From assembly GCA_016184125.1 (NCBI GenBank), contig JACPDG010000061.1:1-64000 (forward strand): DNA of 64,000 nt. The letters run 5' to 3'. Numbering within the stretch: the first letter of the stretch is position 1; every line of letters starts with the position of its first letter. Source of the DNA: Candidatus Rokuibacteriota bacterium (GTDB lineage Bacteria; Methylomirabilota; Methylomirabilia; Rokubacteriales; CSP1-6). Below the pieces are notes generated by a model. That model was not told the DNA's origin, made no database searches, and saw nothing but the letters and a program-made list of their open reading frames with translations. Below are positions 1 to 8,271 of this stretch, one piece after another. The translations under genes were made by a program, and so were the position numbers.

Positions 1-182
1 GTCGCTGTTCTGATGGATCGCGGAGCCGCCGATCTTCGCAGTTCAGCGGACCGGGGGGCTCGCGATGCTCGCCCTCCGGCCGCTGACTGCGGGCGTTCGG
101 CGGCTGTCCCTGCCAGCGAGCGGTTCGTGGCCCGGCGTGTACTATTGCTCAAGGGGCACGGAAGGAGGAGGGACGTCTCTGA

Positions 183-419
183 ATGCCGAGGATCAAGGGC
201 ATCCCGGGGCCTTACCGCTTCTTCTTCACGAGTTTCGACTGCAACGAGCCAGCGCATGTGCACGTGGAGCGCGAGAGCAGCACCTGCAAGTTCTGGCTCG
301 AGCCGATCGAGTTAGCGCGGAGTCACGGTTTCAACGCCCACGAACTGAACGCGATCCGCCGAATCATCAGGGCGCAGCGTGACAAGCTCCTGGGGGCATG
401 GCATGAACACTGCGGCTAG
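183..419 (+). CDS. DUF4160 domain protein
   Basis: This 78-residue protein matches the small DUF4160 family, with the typical start 'MPRIKGIPGPYRFFF' and the core 'CNEPAHVHVERES'. The ATG follows a strong purine-rich Shine-Dalgarno run (GGAAGGAGGAGGG). The family is usually paired with a DUF2442 gene, and that is the case here, with a 17-bp overlap. The pair resembles a toxin-antitoxin or mobile-cassette module, but the biochemical role of DUF4160 is not established. The attC-like hairpin after the partner gene suggests the pair travels as a cassette. Confidence 0.75.
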   Translation: MPRIKGIPGPYRFFFTSFDCNEPAHVHVERESSTCKFWLEPIELARSHGFNAHELNAIRRIIRAQRDKLLGAWHEHCG

Positions 420-750
420 CAACGATCCGCGTATCCACGAGGTGAGGGTCACTGAAGACGAGATCGTCGCGCATCTTGCCGACGGCCGGGTCATCAGCGT
501 CCCGCTTGCTTGGTCCTGGCGACTGTCGGAGGCGACGCCAAAGCAACGCGCGAACTTTCGTCTCATCGGGTCAGGCCAGGGAGTGCACTGGCCTGATGTC
601 GATGAGGACATCAGCGTCGAAGGGATGCTTCATGGTGTTCCCGCGCGTCGCCCCCGATCGGGATCAGCCAGTGGAGTCCGCACCGCACGTGGTCACGAAC
701 CGCCGAACAAGCGTATCCAGCCGACGGCGCGCCGGGCGCGCCGCGGCTGA
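403..750 (+). CDS. DUF2442 domain protein with attC-encoded tail
   Basis: The first ~75 residues are a DUF2442 domain ('RVISVPLAWSWRLSEAT', 'WPDVDEDISVEGML'), the usual partner of DUF4160. I start it at ATG 403, inside the end of the upstream gene, rather than at the earlier in-frame start at 379. The last ~16 residues ('NKRIQPTARRARRG') are not part of the domain. They are translated from the attC-like hairpin into which the ORF runs. Tails of this kind are expected when a cassette ORF has lost its own stop codon. Function unknown. Confidence 0.7.
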   Translation: MNTAASNDPRIHEVRVTEDEIVAHLADGRVISVPLAWSWRLSEATPKQRANFRLIGSGQGVHWPDVDEDISVEGMLHGVPARRPRSGSASGVRTARGHEPPNKRIQPTARRARRG

Positions 751-765
751 TACGCAGCGTTGGGC
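702..765. mobile_element. attC-like recombination site
   Basis: This 64-bp segment has the layout of an integron attC site. It has a 3' core GTTGGGC (matching GTTRRRY, 759-765) and an imperfect complementary 5' core GCCGAAC (702-708). Between them is a long stem: GCGTATC-C-AGCCG pairs with CGGCTGATACGC and leaves one unpaired C, like the extrahelical bases that orient attC recombination. The loop is itself palindromic (CGGCGCGCC/GGCGCGCCG). No integrase gene is in the window, so the identification rests on structure alone. Confidence 0.55.
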
Positions 766-777
766 GCACTGACAACG

Positions 778-1320
778 ATGCCCGAATGGAGACACACCCT
801 CACCGTTGATGCCTCGTATGACCGATCACGTCGCGTGACGGGCATCGGCATCGTCGTCCAGGAGCGGGTCGGAGTTGGCGGGCGCGGACCCATCGTCGAG
901 GAGATAGTCGAGGCACACGGGGGCATTCCGCCCGGCGCGGGGGAGAAGTTCGCGGTCTTGCGGGCGCTTCAGATCGCGAAGGAGCGTGGGTTCACGCGGC
1001 TCAAGGTCCGATCTGACTCGAACCGGATGCGACGCCAACTCCGCGAACATCACCGCGCCGGACTCGATCGTGAGGGCGACGACTTACATCGAGAGGTTCT
1101 GCGGGTCGCGGCGGCATTCGCCTGGATCGACTTCGGGTATGTCCCAAGACGCCGGAACCAGGTCGCCCATCGCCTCGCCAGGGCAGGGAGGACGAAGGAG
1201 CCGACCGATCACCGTGGTTCGTCGTCGCCTTGTTCGCGAACGGGCCCAGCCCCGACACCTCCCGGTCAGTTCGGCCGATGTCGTCCTGGCGTTCTGGTCC
1301 GGCCCCTTCCGGCTCGCTGA
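778..1320 (+). CDS. RNase HI-like protein
   Basis: Residues 1-135 look like an RNase H fold: D11 in 'LTVDASYD', E56 in 'GEKFAVLRAL' and D80 in 'VRSDSN' occupy the catalytic positions. The last motif reads 'RNQVAHRLARAG', with His131 where the family usually has Asp. The final ~45 residues are compositionally odd and may be translated non-coding sequence. The start is ATG 778, just after the attC-like site, so the gene may be the next cassette. Likely role: RNA-DNA hybrid cleavage, or a catalytically altered relative. Confidence 0.55.
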   Translation: MPEWRHTLTVDASYDRSRRVTGIGIVVQERVGVGGRGPIVEEIVEAHGGIPPGAGEKFAVLRALQIAKERGFTRLKVRSDSNRMRRQLREHHRAGLDREGDDLHREVLRVAAAFAWIDFGYVPRRRNQVAHRLARAGRTKEPTDHRGSSSPCSRTGPAPTPPGQFGRCRPGVLVRPLPAR

Positions 1321-1423
1321 CGAGCGTTACTGGAGCGTGTTCGAGGACGTGCTTCGCGCGGAAGCCGGTCATCGTGCGGTCCCATTCGTGGCGGGCGAGT
1401 CCGGAGACCAGGCGCGCGCCTCC

Positions 1424-2989
1424 TCAGCGCTCCAGCACGAGGCGCTGCCAGACCGAGACGGCCTTCTGGCCGTTGCGGTCACGCTCGGCGCCGTCCCACA
1501 CCGCGAACGCGACGGCCGACGCCTCGCCCGGGCTGAACTGGGCATCGCGCGCGTTCGGCGTGCGGAGGGCGCGGGCGACGACGACGCGCCACCGGCCGTC
1601 CGCCCAGCGTCCCTCCCCGCGCACGACCGGCGCGTCAGGCGGCTGCGAGGTGAGCGTGCCGACGCCGGTCGCGTTCAGGTTCTCAACCGCGGACCGGCGG
1701 GCGCGCGACATCGGGTTGCCGGCGGCGAGCCCGGTCAGGAACACCGGATCGTGGCGGTCGACGGCCGCGACGGCGGCCTCCGCGGAGGAGGAGCGCGCCC
1801 CGCGCACGAACGGCGTATCGTCGACGACGACGGCGGCGAAACGGTCCTCGCGGTCGCGGTAGCGCGCGACGTCGAGCTGCCAGTCGGCCTTCCAGTGCCA
1901 GATGTTGACCGGGTTGTCCTTGTCGCCCATCACGTAGCTCGGCTCGGGGTGGCCGTGCGCGTGCAGCGCCGTCGCGCGCGTCGGGAACTGGACGGCCACG
2001 GCGTCGCGGAACTGCTCGACGCCGAGCGCGGCCACGTCACCGGCGGGATCGTCCCACTCGAGGAGGAGCGCGAGCTCTCGGCCGTTGTGCACGGCTGCCA
2101 CCCGCACCTCGGGGATCTGCTTCGCGCGCAGCCAGAGCGTGCGCAGCGGGACGGCCTGCAGCCGTGCCCGGCGCCACGTCGCGGCCGACGGGTCGAGCGC
2201 GATCTCGCCCTGGACGCGCCGCACGCGAACGGTCCCGTTCTCGACCGGCGCCGTGGCTGGACGGCTGCCGGCGAGCGAGAGCACGTGGTACGCGACAGCC
2301 CACGTCTCCTCCTCGGAGAGCGAATCGCCGTACGCGGGCATCGGCGTGCCACCGATCCCGTTGCGCAGCGTGCGGTACACGTCGCGCACGGTGTTGCCGG
2401 CCTTCATGCGGCCGGGGATGGTGAAGTCGTACGGCACGATCGCGTAGCCCCACTCGTCGCGCAGCGTGTCCGCCGATTCGCCGTCGCCGCGGCCGCCGGC
2501 GCCGTGGCACTTGAGGCACTCGGCGTCGGCGTAGAACTGCTTGCCGAGCTCGAGCAGCGCCGCCGTCCGCTTCGGCACGGGCGGCATCGCAGTCGGCTTC
2601 GGCGCCGGCTGCTCCTTCCAGACCGCGGCGAGCGTCTTCACGTGCGCCACGACGTCGCGCCGCTGCTGCTCGGTCAGCACGCTGAAGGCCGGCATCGCCG
2701 TCCCGGGGATCCCCCGCGTGACGACACGAACGAGGTCGTCGTCGGTCGGCAGCGTCGGCGTCGAGCGGATCTTGAACTTGCCGCTGGTCAGATCGCGCGG
2801 CTTCGGGAACAGCACGAGCTCGGCCGGGCCGTCGCCCTTGCCGGTGGCGCCGTGACAGACCGCGCACTTCTGCGCGTAGACCGTCGCGCCGCGGGTGGCG
2901 TCGCCGGGCGCTGCGGCCGGGAGGTCGACCGCGACGAGCGTGATCGCGAGGAGCAGGGACACGGCGCCCACGACGAGGGATCGCTTCAT
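1424..2989 (-). CDS. Secreted multihaem cytochrome c, EbdC-like
   Basis: The 521-residue protein begins with a signal peptide ('MKRSLVVGAVSLLLAITLVAV'). Two cytochrome c domains follow, with haem motifs 'CAVCHG' and 'CLKCHG'. The C-terminal region resembles the haem b-binding gamma subunit of ethylbenzene dehydrogenase and related DMSO-reductase-family enzymes. It should act in the periplasm, passing electrons between a molybdoenzyme and other cytochromes. I chose the Met at 2989 because it gives a clean signal peptide and overlaps the upstream torD-like stop by 4 bp. The catalytic genes of this operon are deleted, so the cytochrome may have lost its partner. Confidence 0.8.
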   Translation of the reverse strand: MKRSLVVGAVSLLLAITLVAVDLPAAAPGDATRGATVYAQKCAVCHGATGKGDGPAELVLFPKPRDLTSGKFKIRSTPTLPTDDDLVRVVTRGIPGTAMPAFSVLTEQQRRDVVAHVKTLAAVWKEQPAPKPTAMPPVPKRTAALLELGKQFYADAECLKCHGAGGRGDGESADTLRDEWGYAIVPYDFTIPGRMKAGNTVRDVYRTLRNGIGGTPMPAYGDSLSEEETWAVAYHVLSLAGSRPATAPVENGTVRVRRVQGEIALDPSAATWRRARLQAVPLRTLWLRAKQIPEVRVAAVHNGRELALLLEWDDPAGDVAALGVEQFRDAVAVQFPTRATALHAHGHPEPSYVMGDKDNPVNIWHWKADWQLDVARYRDREDRFAAVVVDDTPFVRGARSSSAEAAVAAVDRHDPVFLTGLAAGNPMSRARRSAVENLNATGVGTLTSQPPDAPVVRGEGRWADGRWRVVVARALRTPNARDAQFSPGEASAVAFAVWDGAERDRNGQKAVSVWQRLVLER

Positions 2990-3693
2990 GGCTCGTCTCC
3001 CGGGTCTTCGGAGTCCGTGAGGCCGAGCTCGGCGCGCTCGGCGGCAAGACATCGCTCGAGGACGGCGGCCCCGGCGGCGAGCGGCCCGTCGGTCCGCCGG
3101 CCGATCGCGCGGGCGAGCGCGGGGCCCCAGGCGGCCAGGTGCTCGGCGAGGAAGCGCGCCTGCGCGTCCCGAAGCATGGCCACGGCGTCGGGCCCGTGGC
3201 GCTCGCGCGCGTAGGCTTCGCGATACGTGAGGTAGTGCATGAACTCGAGCTCGACGGAGACGTGATCGGCGCGCTCGCCGGCGTCTTCGGCGAGGTCGAG
3301 CCCGAACGCGCGGTAGAAGCCGGCGAGATCGGCGAGCGCCTGCGACTGCCGGAACGCGCCGGCGCTGTCGCCGACCGTCTCGTAGAGCGGGCAGTCGGGC
3401 AGCGTCACGTGACCGAACGTGGCAGCGTGATCCGCGCGCAGGTCCTCCAGCGTCGTGCCGGCGAGCGCCGCGTGCAGCGCGCCGAGCGCCTCGGCCAGGG
3501 GCATCGGGATGCAGCCGGCCACGTCGATGGGGTCGCTCAGCCGTAGGAGCACCGGCACGGACGCGCCGTCGGGATAGCGGAACGCGAGCGCGGCGACGCG
3601 ATAGACGCGGCTGCGCACGAGTGCGCGGGCCGCCTGGGCGCGGTCGTCGACGAGGGCGCTGCTGGAGGCGGTGCGAGGACGCGCGGGAGTCAT
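2986..3693 (-). CDS. TorD/DmsD-family molybdoenzyme chaperone
   Basis: The 235-residue protein resembles TorD/NarJ-type chaperones, which hold a Tat-exported molybdoenzyme until its cofactor is loaded. The family features are an all-helical composition and the loop 'LPDCPLYETVGDSAGAFRQSQ' region, followed by 'FYRAFGLDLAEDAGERADHVSVE'. The start at 3693 leaves 11 bp to the upstream remnant, and the stop overlaps the cytochrome gene. The order alpha, beta, chaperone, gamma is that of ebdABDC and narGHJI. Its client appears to be lost here. Confidence 0.8.
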   Translation of the reverse strand: MTPARPRTASSSALVDDRAQAARALVRSRVYRVAALAFRYPDGASVPVLLRLSDPIDVAGCIPMPLAEALGALHAALAGTTLEDLRADHAATFGHVTLPDCPLYETVGDSAGAFRQSQALADLAGFYRAFGLDLAEDAGERADHVSVELEFMHYLTYREAYARERHGPDAVAMLRDAQARFLAEHLAAWGPALARAIGRRTDGPLAAGAAVLERCLAAERAELGLTDSEDPGDEP

Positions 3694-3704
3694 CGTCGCG
3701 GACC

Positions 3705-4487
3705 TCAGATCGAGTTTGCGTACTGCGCCGACCGCACGTGGATCGGTTCCTCGACCGTCACCCGCACCGCCTCGCGGCCGGCGCGGTCGTAGCCGATGAC
3801 CGTGTCGTTGTACATCGCCCACGGCGTGCCGTTGATCTCGGTCTCGTGGACCTTCGGCCCCTCCTTGATCTCGTAGCGGAAGAGCATCGTCTGGGTGCTG
3901 CGAAAGAGCTGCGCGATCGCGATCATGCCCTTCGCCGCGTACGTGTACGCCTCGTCCCACGTCGCCCGGAGCAACTCGTCCTGCCCGCGCGCGTCGAACT
4001 TGTACCTGGACAGCGTCTCGGGCGTGAGCTCCGGGAACCCGTCGTCCGCCCACCGCTTCCATCCCTTGCGGATCAGCGGGTACCGCAGGCGGTACGGCCC
4101 GTAGACGCGACGCTGGAACGTGAAGCCGTTCAGGCAGCCCCGCGGGTTCCACGCCACCGACGCCCGGTTGCCGTGGAGGTCGCCGATGCGGTGCGAGTCG
4201 TAGTTCTGCTCGCTGCGCAGGAACACGCCGTTGCGCACGAAGCCGCGCAGGCGGCACTCGTGCGTGCAGTTCGGCGAGCAGACCCACGTGAACGAGCCGT
4301 CGTACCGGTACTGGTCGCGGTAGACCCGCTCCCAGTCCCGCGCGGGGTAGTGCTCCAGCGGATTGCCCACCTCGACGGTCGGTCTGAGCGCCGAGAGCGC
4401 GAGCGCGGGATCGGCCAGGCCGAGCGCCACGCCGGCGGTGAGCCCGGCCTTCAGGAACTCGCGGCGGGAGGCGTTGACCGGCGTCAT
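3705..4487 (-). pseudogene. Molybdoenzyme alpha-beta subunit fusion remnant
   Basis: Residues 1-192 are the start of a type II DMSO-reductase-family alpha subunit. They include a Tat signal ('SRREFLKAGLTAG') and the FS0 cysteine set (C70, C74, C78, C118 in 'CSPNCTHEC' and 'PRGC'), continuing to 'AYTYAAKGMIAIAQ'. All of the Mo-bisMGD catalytic domain is then missing. The last ~67 residues ('LFRSTQTMLFRYEIKEG' onward) look like the C-terminus of the FeS beta subunit; this assignment is from memory of the family and less certain. A normal alpha plus beta pair would exceed 1,100 residues, so about 3.5 kb is deleted in frame. An assembly collapse is the alternative explanation. Confidence 0.7.
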
Positions 4488-4707
4488 AAAGATCGCGGGC
4501 GGGGATCATTTGCGAAGCGGCCACCGTCGGCGGTGGCCGCCATCGTCTCCGGCGAGTTCGTCGCGGCCCACGAGTCGCTCGGGCGCAACCGCCCCGACCC
4601 CGCCGGGAGCTGACCGCCGGTCGACTCGAGTGGTGACCGGACGGCGAGGCCATCAGCAAGGCCGTCTGCCCGAGAGCCACGTGCTCCCCCCGGCGCGATG
4701 ACCTGAG

Positions 4708-4755
4708 AGTTCGAGCAACAATCGACCGCCGGGCGGTCGATTGTTGGCTCGAACT
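4708..4755. repeat. 48-bp near-perfect palindrome between divergent genes
   Basis: The arms are about 23 and 24 bp (AGTTCGAGCAACAATCGACC and its complement), separated by one base and differing by one bulged C. The palindrome lies in the 350-bp gap between the divergent molybdoenzyme remnant and the sulfatase, so it is poorly placed as a terminator. It could be an operator, a cruciform or a small element remnant. I see no coding potential in 4488-4837 beyond this palindrome and the sulfatase Shine-Dalgarno sequence (AAGGAGG at 4826). Confidence 0.7.
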
Positions 4756-4837
4756 GAGTCACGGCCCGTCTCGGACGTGCTATTCTTCGGCCGCCCGAGC
4801 GACCCGGCACGGCTCCAGTCCGTGCAAGGAGGCGGCC

Positions 4838-7102
4838 GTGGACAACGACCTCGACTTCCGTGGCGCCCTCGGACGGACCTGGCGCGAGTCCACGCCGTGG
4901 TGGCCGGAGCCGGTGCGGCCTCCCGCCGGCGCGCCGAACATCGTGGTCATCGTGCTCGACGACGTCGGGTTCGCCGATCTCGGCTGTTACGGCTCGGAGA
5001 TCGCCACACCGGCCATGGACCGGCTCGCCGCCGGCGGTCTCCGCTACAACAACTTCCACGTCACGGCGATGTGCTCGCCGACGCGGGCGTGCCTGCTCAC
5101 GGGACGGAATGCGCACGCCGTCGGGATGGGGATCATCGCGGAGTGGTCGACGGGATTCCCGGGCTACCGCGGGCGGATCACGCCGCGGGCGGCGACGCTC
5201 CCGGAGATCCTGCGCGAGCACGCCTACGCCACGCTCGGCGTCGGCAAGTGGCACCTCACACCGCTGGCCGAGGCCACGGCCGCCGGACCGTTCGGCGACT
5301 GGCCGCTCGCGCGCGGCTTCGACCGCTGGTACGGCTTCCACGGCGCGCTCACCGACCAGTGGAACCCGGAGCTGTTCGAGGACCAGCACGCGATCGACGT
5401 CCCGCGCGAGGGCTATCACCTCAGCCAGGACCTCGTGGACCGTGCCATCGCGTTCGTCCGTGACCAGCAGTCCGTCGCCCCCGAGAGGCCGTTCTTCCTC
5501 TACGTCGCGTTCGGCGCCTGCCACTGGCCGCATCACGCGCCGCAGCCGTATCTCGAGAAGTACCGGGGCCGCTATGACGAGGGCTGGGACGCGGTGCGCG
5601 AGGCGCGCCTGGCGCGACAGAAGACGTTCGGGATCGTGCCACCGTCCACGGAGCTGGCTCCACGCAATCCCGGCGTCGCGGCGTGGGCCGCGCTCTCGGC
5701 GGACGAGCGGCGTGTGTTCGCGCGGCTCCAGGAAGCGTACGCCGCGTTCCTCGAGCACACCGACGTCCAGATCGGCCGGCTGCTCGCGTCCCTCGGGAGC
5801 ATCGGCCGGCTCGACGACACGCTCGTCGTGCTGCTGTCCGACAACGGCGCCAGTCCCGAGGGCGGCGCCACCGGCGCGCTGAACGAGCGCAAGCACCTCG
5901 CGTACGAGCCGGACACCGTCGCGGAGGCGCTCGCCGGCATGGATCTGATCGGGACGGAGCACGCGTTCAACCACTACCCGACCGGCTGGGCGCAGGTGAG
6001 CAACACCCCGCTCAAGTGGTACAAGAAGGATGCGCACGGCGGCGGGATCCGCGCGCCGCTCGTCGTGCAGTGGCCCGCGCGCCTCCGCGACCGCGAGCGG
6101 GTGCGAACGCAGTACCACCACGTGATCGACATCGTGCCGACGGTCCTCGAGGTCGCCGGCATCGAGGCGCCGGCGGTCTTCCGCGGCGTCCCGCAACTGC
6201 CGATCCACGGCGTGAGCCTCGCGTACACCTTCGACGGCGCGGAGGTCCCGGCGCGCAAGGTCACGCAGCACTACGAGATCCTCGGCGACCGCGCGCTCTG
6301 GCATCGCGGATGGAAGGCGGTGGCCCGCCACGACAAGGGCGCCGACTTCGAGCGAGACCGCTGGGAGCTCTATCACACCGACGAGGACTTCGCCGAGTGT
6401 CACGACCTCGCCGATCAGCACCCGGAGCGGCTCCGCGAGCTGGTCGATCGCTGGTGGGCCGAGGCCGGCGCGCACCAGGTGCTGCCCCTCGACGACCGCG
6501 AGTACGAGCGCGTCGCCGATGCGGTCCGGGCGCGCGCGCGCGCGCGCTACGTGTACTACCCCGGCATGGCGCGCATCGACCGTCTGAGCGCGCCCGAGAT
6601 CACGGATCGCTCGTGGAGCGTCGCGGCCGACGTCGAGATCCCCGAGGACGGCGCCGAGGGCGTGATCCTGGCGGCGGGCACGCGCTTCGCCGGCTACGTG
6701 CTCTACGTGCGGGACGGTCGATTCGTGTGGGAATACGCGTACTCCCCCACCGTGCGCCACGTGATCCGATCCGAGGCGCGCGTGCCGACCGGCCGCGTCG
6801 AGCTGCGCTGGGAGTTCACGCGGACCGGGTCGCGCCGGGGACGCGGGGCGCTCTTCGTCGACGGCAAGCTCGCCGGGACCACGGAGATCCCGAAGACGTG
6901 GCCGATCCACGGGACGACGGGCGGCGTCCATTGCGGTCGCGACGGCGGCGCGCCGGTGAGCGAGGCGTACACGCCTCCCTTCACGTTCACGGGCACGATC
7001 CACCGGCTCGTCGTGGAGCTGGCGCGCGACGGCGAGGGGGCTTCCTCCGGGAGTCCCGAAGGCCGCGCGGGGGCCGCGCGCCACGCGCTCGAGGAGGACT
7101 GA
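4838..7102 (+). CDS. Type I arylsulfatase-family hydrolase
   Basis: This 754-residue sulfatase has the metal-binding N-terminal block 'NIVVIVLDDVGFADLGCYG' and the formylglycine motif 'CSPTRACLLTGRN', whose Cys would be oxidised by a maturase. It also has 'GVGKWHL', a typical catalytic Lys block, and 'LSDNGASPEGG'. The C-terminal ~200 residues form a lectin-like beta domain, as in long arylsulfatases. There is no signal peptide. The start is GTG 4838, five bases after AAGGAGG. Substrate unknown; alkyl or aryl sulfate esters are likely. Confidence 0.9.
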   Translation: MDNDLDFRGALGRTWRESTPWWPEPVRPPAGAPNIVVIVLDDVGFADLGCYGSEIATPAMDRLAAGGLRYNNFHVTAMCSPTRACLLTGRNAHAVGMGIIAEWSTGFPGYRGRITPRAATLPEILREHAYATLGVGKWHLTPLAEATAAGPFGDWPLARGFDRWYGFHGALTDQWNPELFEDQHAIDVPREGYHLSQDLVDRAIAFVRDQQSVAPERPFFLYVAFGACHWPHHAPQPYLEKYRGRYDEGWDAVREARLARQKTFGIVPPSTELAPRNPGVAAWAALSADERRVFARLQEAYAAFLEHTDVQIGRLLASLGSIGRLDDTLVVLLSDNGASPEGGATGALNERKHLAYEPDTVAEALAGMDLIGTEHAFNHYPTGWAQVSNTPLKWYKKDAHGGGIRAPLVVQWPARLRDRERVRTQYHHVIDIVPTVLEVAGIEAPAVFRGVPQLPIHGVSLAYTFDGAEVPARKVTQHYEILGDRALWHRGWKAVARHDKGADFERDRWELYHTDEDFAECHDLADQHPERLRELVDRWWAEAGAHQVLPLDDREYERVADAVRARARARYVYYPGMARIDRLSAPEITDRSWSVAADVEIPEDGAEGVILAAGTRFAGYVLYVRDGRFVWEYAYSPTVRHVIRSEARVPTGRVELRWEFTRTGSRRGRGALFVDGKLAGTTEIPKTWPIHGTTGGVHCGRDGGAPVSEAYTPPFTFTGTIHRLVVELARDGEGASSGSPEGRAGAARHALEED

Positions 7103-7465
7103 CTCTTCGCACGCCTGCTCCTGGTCCCGCGCGACGTGCTGCTGGCGCTGATCCTCCTCGTGTCCGTCGTCGGGGTGTTCAGCGTCAACAACAGCGTGCT
7201 GGACCTGCTCGTGATGGTGGTCATGGGCGTCGTCGGCTACGGGCTGCGCAGGGCCGGCCTCAGCCCGGCCACGCTGATCCTGCCCTTCGTCATCGGCACG
7301 CTCATGGAGCAGTCGCTCGTCCAGACGCTGATGCTGGCCCGCGGGCGGCCGGGCTACCTGCTGGAACGCCCGATCGCGCTCGCGCTGTTGCTGGCCGGCG
7401 CCGCGGCGCTGGCGTGGCCCTGGCTCGCGAATATATCCTATTCACGAGAAAGGAGCGCTCCCTGA
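7103..7465 (+). pseudogene. TctA permease C-terminal fragment
   Basis: Starting at the codon after the sulfatase stop, the frame reads 'LFARLLLVPRDVLLALILL', 'FSVNNSVLDLLVMVVMGV' and 'EQSLVQTLMLARG'. This is the C-terminal ~115 residues of the large membrane subunit (TctA) of a tripartite tricarboxylate transporter. The preceding ~390 residues and the TctB/TctC partners are absent. The frame ends by running into the Shine-Dalgarno region of the next gene, so the final residues are not native. It is a remnant, probably of a deletion that also brought the sulfatase next to the TA locus. Confidence 0.75.
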
Positions 7466-7743
7466 TGCCCACGACCACGGTGCACCTCCCCCCCAAGCTG
7501 CTCCGCGCGCTTGACGCCCTGGCCGCTCGCAAGAAGGCCAGCCGCAACCGACTGGTGGTGGAGGCCTGCGAGCGCCTCGTCCGCCACAACCTGGGCGAGT
7601 GGCCCCCCGGCCTCCTCGAGTCCGCGCATCTGTCACCGAGGGACCGCAAGGAGCTCGCCGCGGCCGGCCGAACGCTGGAGCGAGTCATCGGCGGCGCGCG
7701 TCGGAACCGGCGCGGCACTCCGTTCAGCGATGCTGGTGCTTGA
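7465..7743 (+). CDS. Ribbon-helix-helix antitoxin
   Basis: The 92-residue protein starts with a ribbon-helix-helix DNA-binding segment ('TTTVHLPPKLLRALDALAA'), and its variable C-terminus would bind the toxin. ATG 7465 has AAAGGAG upstream at 9-bp spacing. The AT-rich stretch AATATATCCTATTC just before it is a likely promoter in this GC-rich DNA. It overlaps the downstream PIN-domain gene by 14 bp, the usual vapB-vapC arrangement, so it should neutralise that toxin and repress the locus. Confidence 0.8.
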   Translation: MPTTTVHLPPKLLRALDALAARKKASRNRLVVEACERLVRHNLGEWPPGLLESAHLSPRDRKELAAAGRTLERVIGGARRNRRGTPFSDAGA

Positions 7744-8146
7744 CACCAGCGCCCTCTCGCGGGTGATGCGCGCTGACTCGCTGGCGCTGGCCCACGCCCG
7801 CGAGCACAGTCCCGGAGAGCTCTTCCTGGTCCCGCCGGTGGCGGCTGAGATCCGGTACGGCATCGCGCGGTTACGGGCCGGGTCACGACGCGTCGAGCTG
7901 TTGCGCTCGCAGTACCGGCGCTGGAGGGCGCTGCTGCAGTGGCTCGACTGGACAGAACCGGCGAGCGACATCTTCGGGGATCAGAAGGCGCGCCTGGAGG
8001 CGCGCGGCACCAGGATCGACGACATGGACGTTGCCGTGGCCGCGATCGCGATGGCTCACGGCCTCGGCGTCGCGACCTGCAACGTCCGGCACTTCGAACG
8101 GATCGACGGCCTCCGCGTCGCCAACTGGGCCGCGACCCGTCCGTGA
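7730..8146 (+). CDS. vapC: VapC-type PIN-domain toxin
   Basis: The 138-residue protein has the PIN nuclease acidic residues: Asp5 in 'MLVLDTSALSRV', the Glu of 'PPVAAEIRYGI', and the aspartates of 'TRIDDMDVAVAAIA'. The C-terminal block is 'VATCNVRHFERIDGLRVANW'. VapC toxins are Mg-dependent RNases that usually cut tRNA or rRNA. The start lies within the antitoxin gene, implying translational coupling. Confidence 0.85.
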   Translation: MLVLDTSALSRVMRADSLALAHAREHSPGELFLVPPVAAEIRYGIARLRAGSRRVELLRSQYRRWRALLQWLDWTEPASDIFGDQKARLEARGTRIDDMDVAVAAIAMAHGLGVATCNVRHFERIDGLRVANWAATRP

Positions 8147-8271
8147 ACCCGGCCGGCGGTCCACGAGCGCGCGACCGACCGCATTGACCGGGCTCCGGCC
8201 CTCCGACGACAATAGGGCGCGTCGTCTGCGAGCACGTCCGGACGTCCGGCTCCAGCGCTGAGGAGGCACCC

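Noticed and set aside
986-3214. 742-residue plus-strand ORF
   Set aside because: It is the antisense shadow of the cytochrome gene; composition is Arg/Ala/Gly-rich with no family motif.
4484-7084. 866-residue minus-strand ORF
   Set aside because: It is a shadow of the sulfatase, which has clear catalytic motifs on the plus strand.
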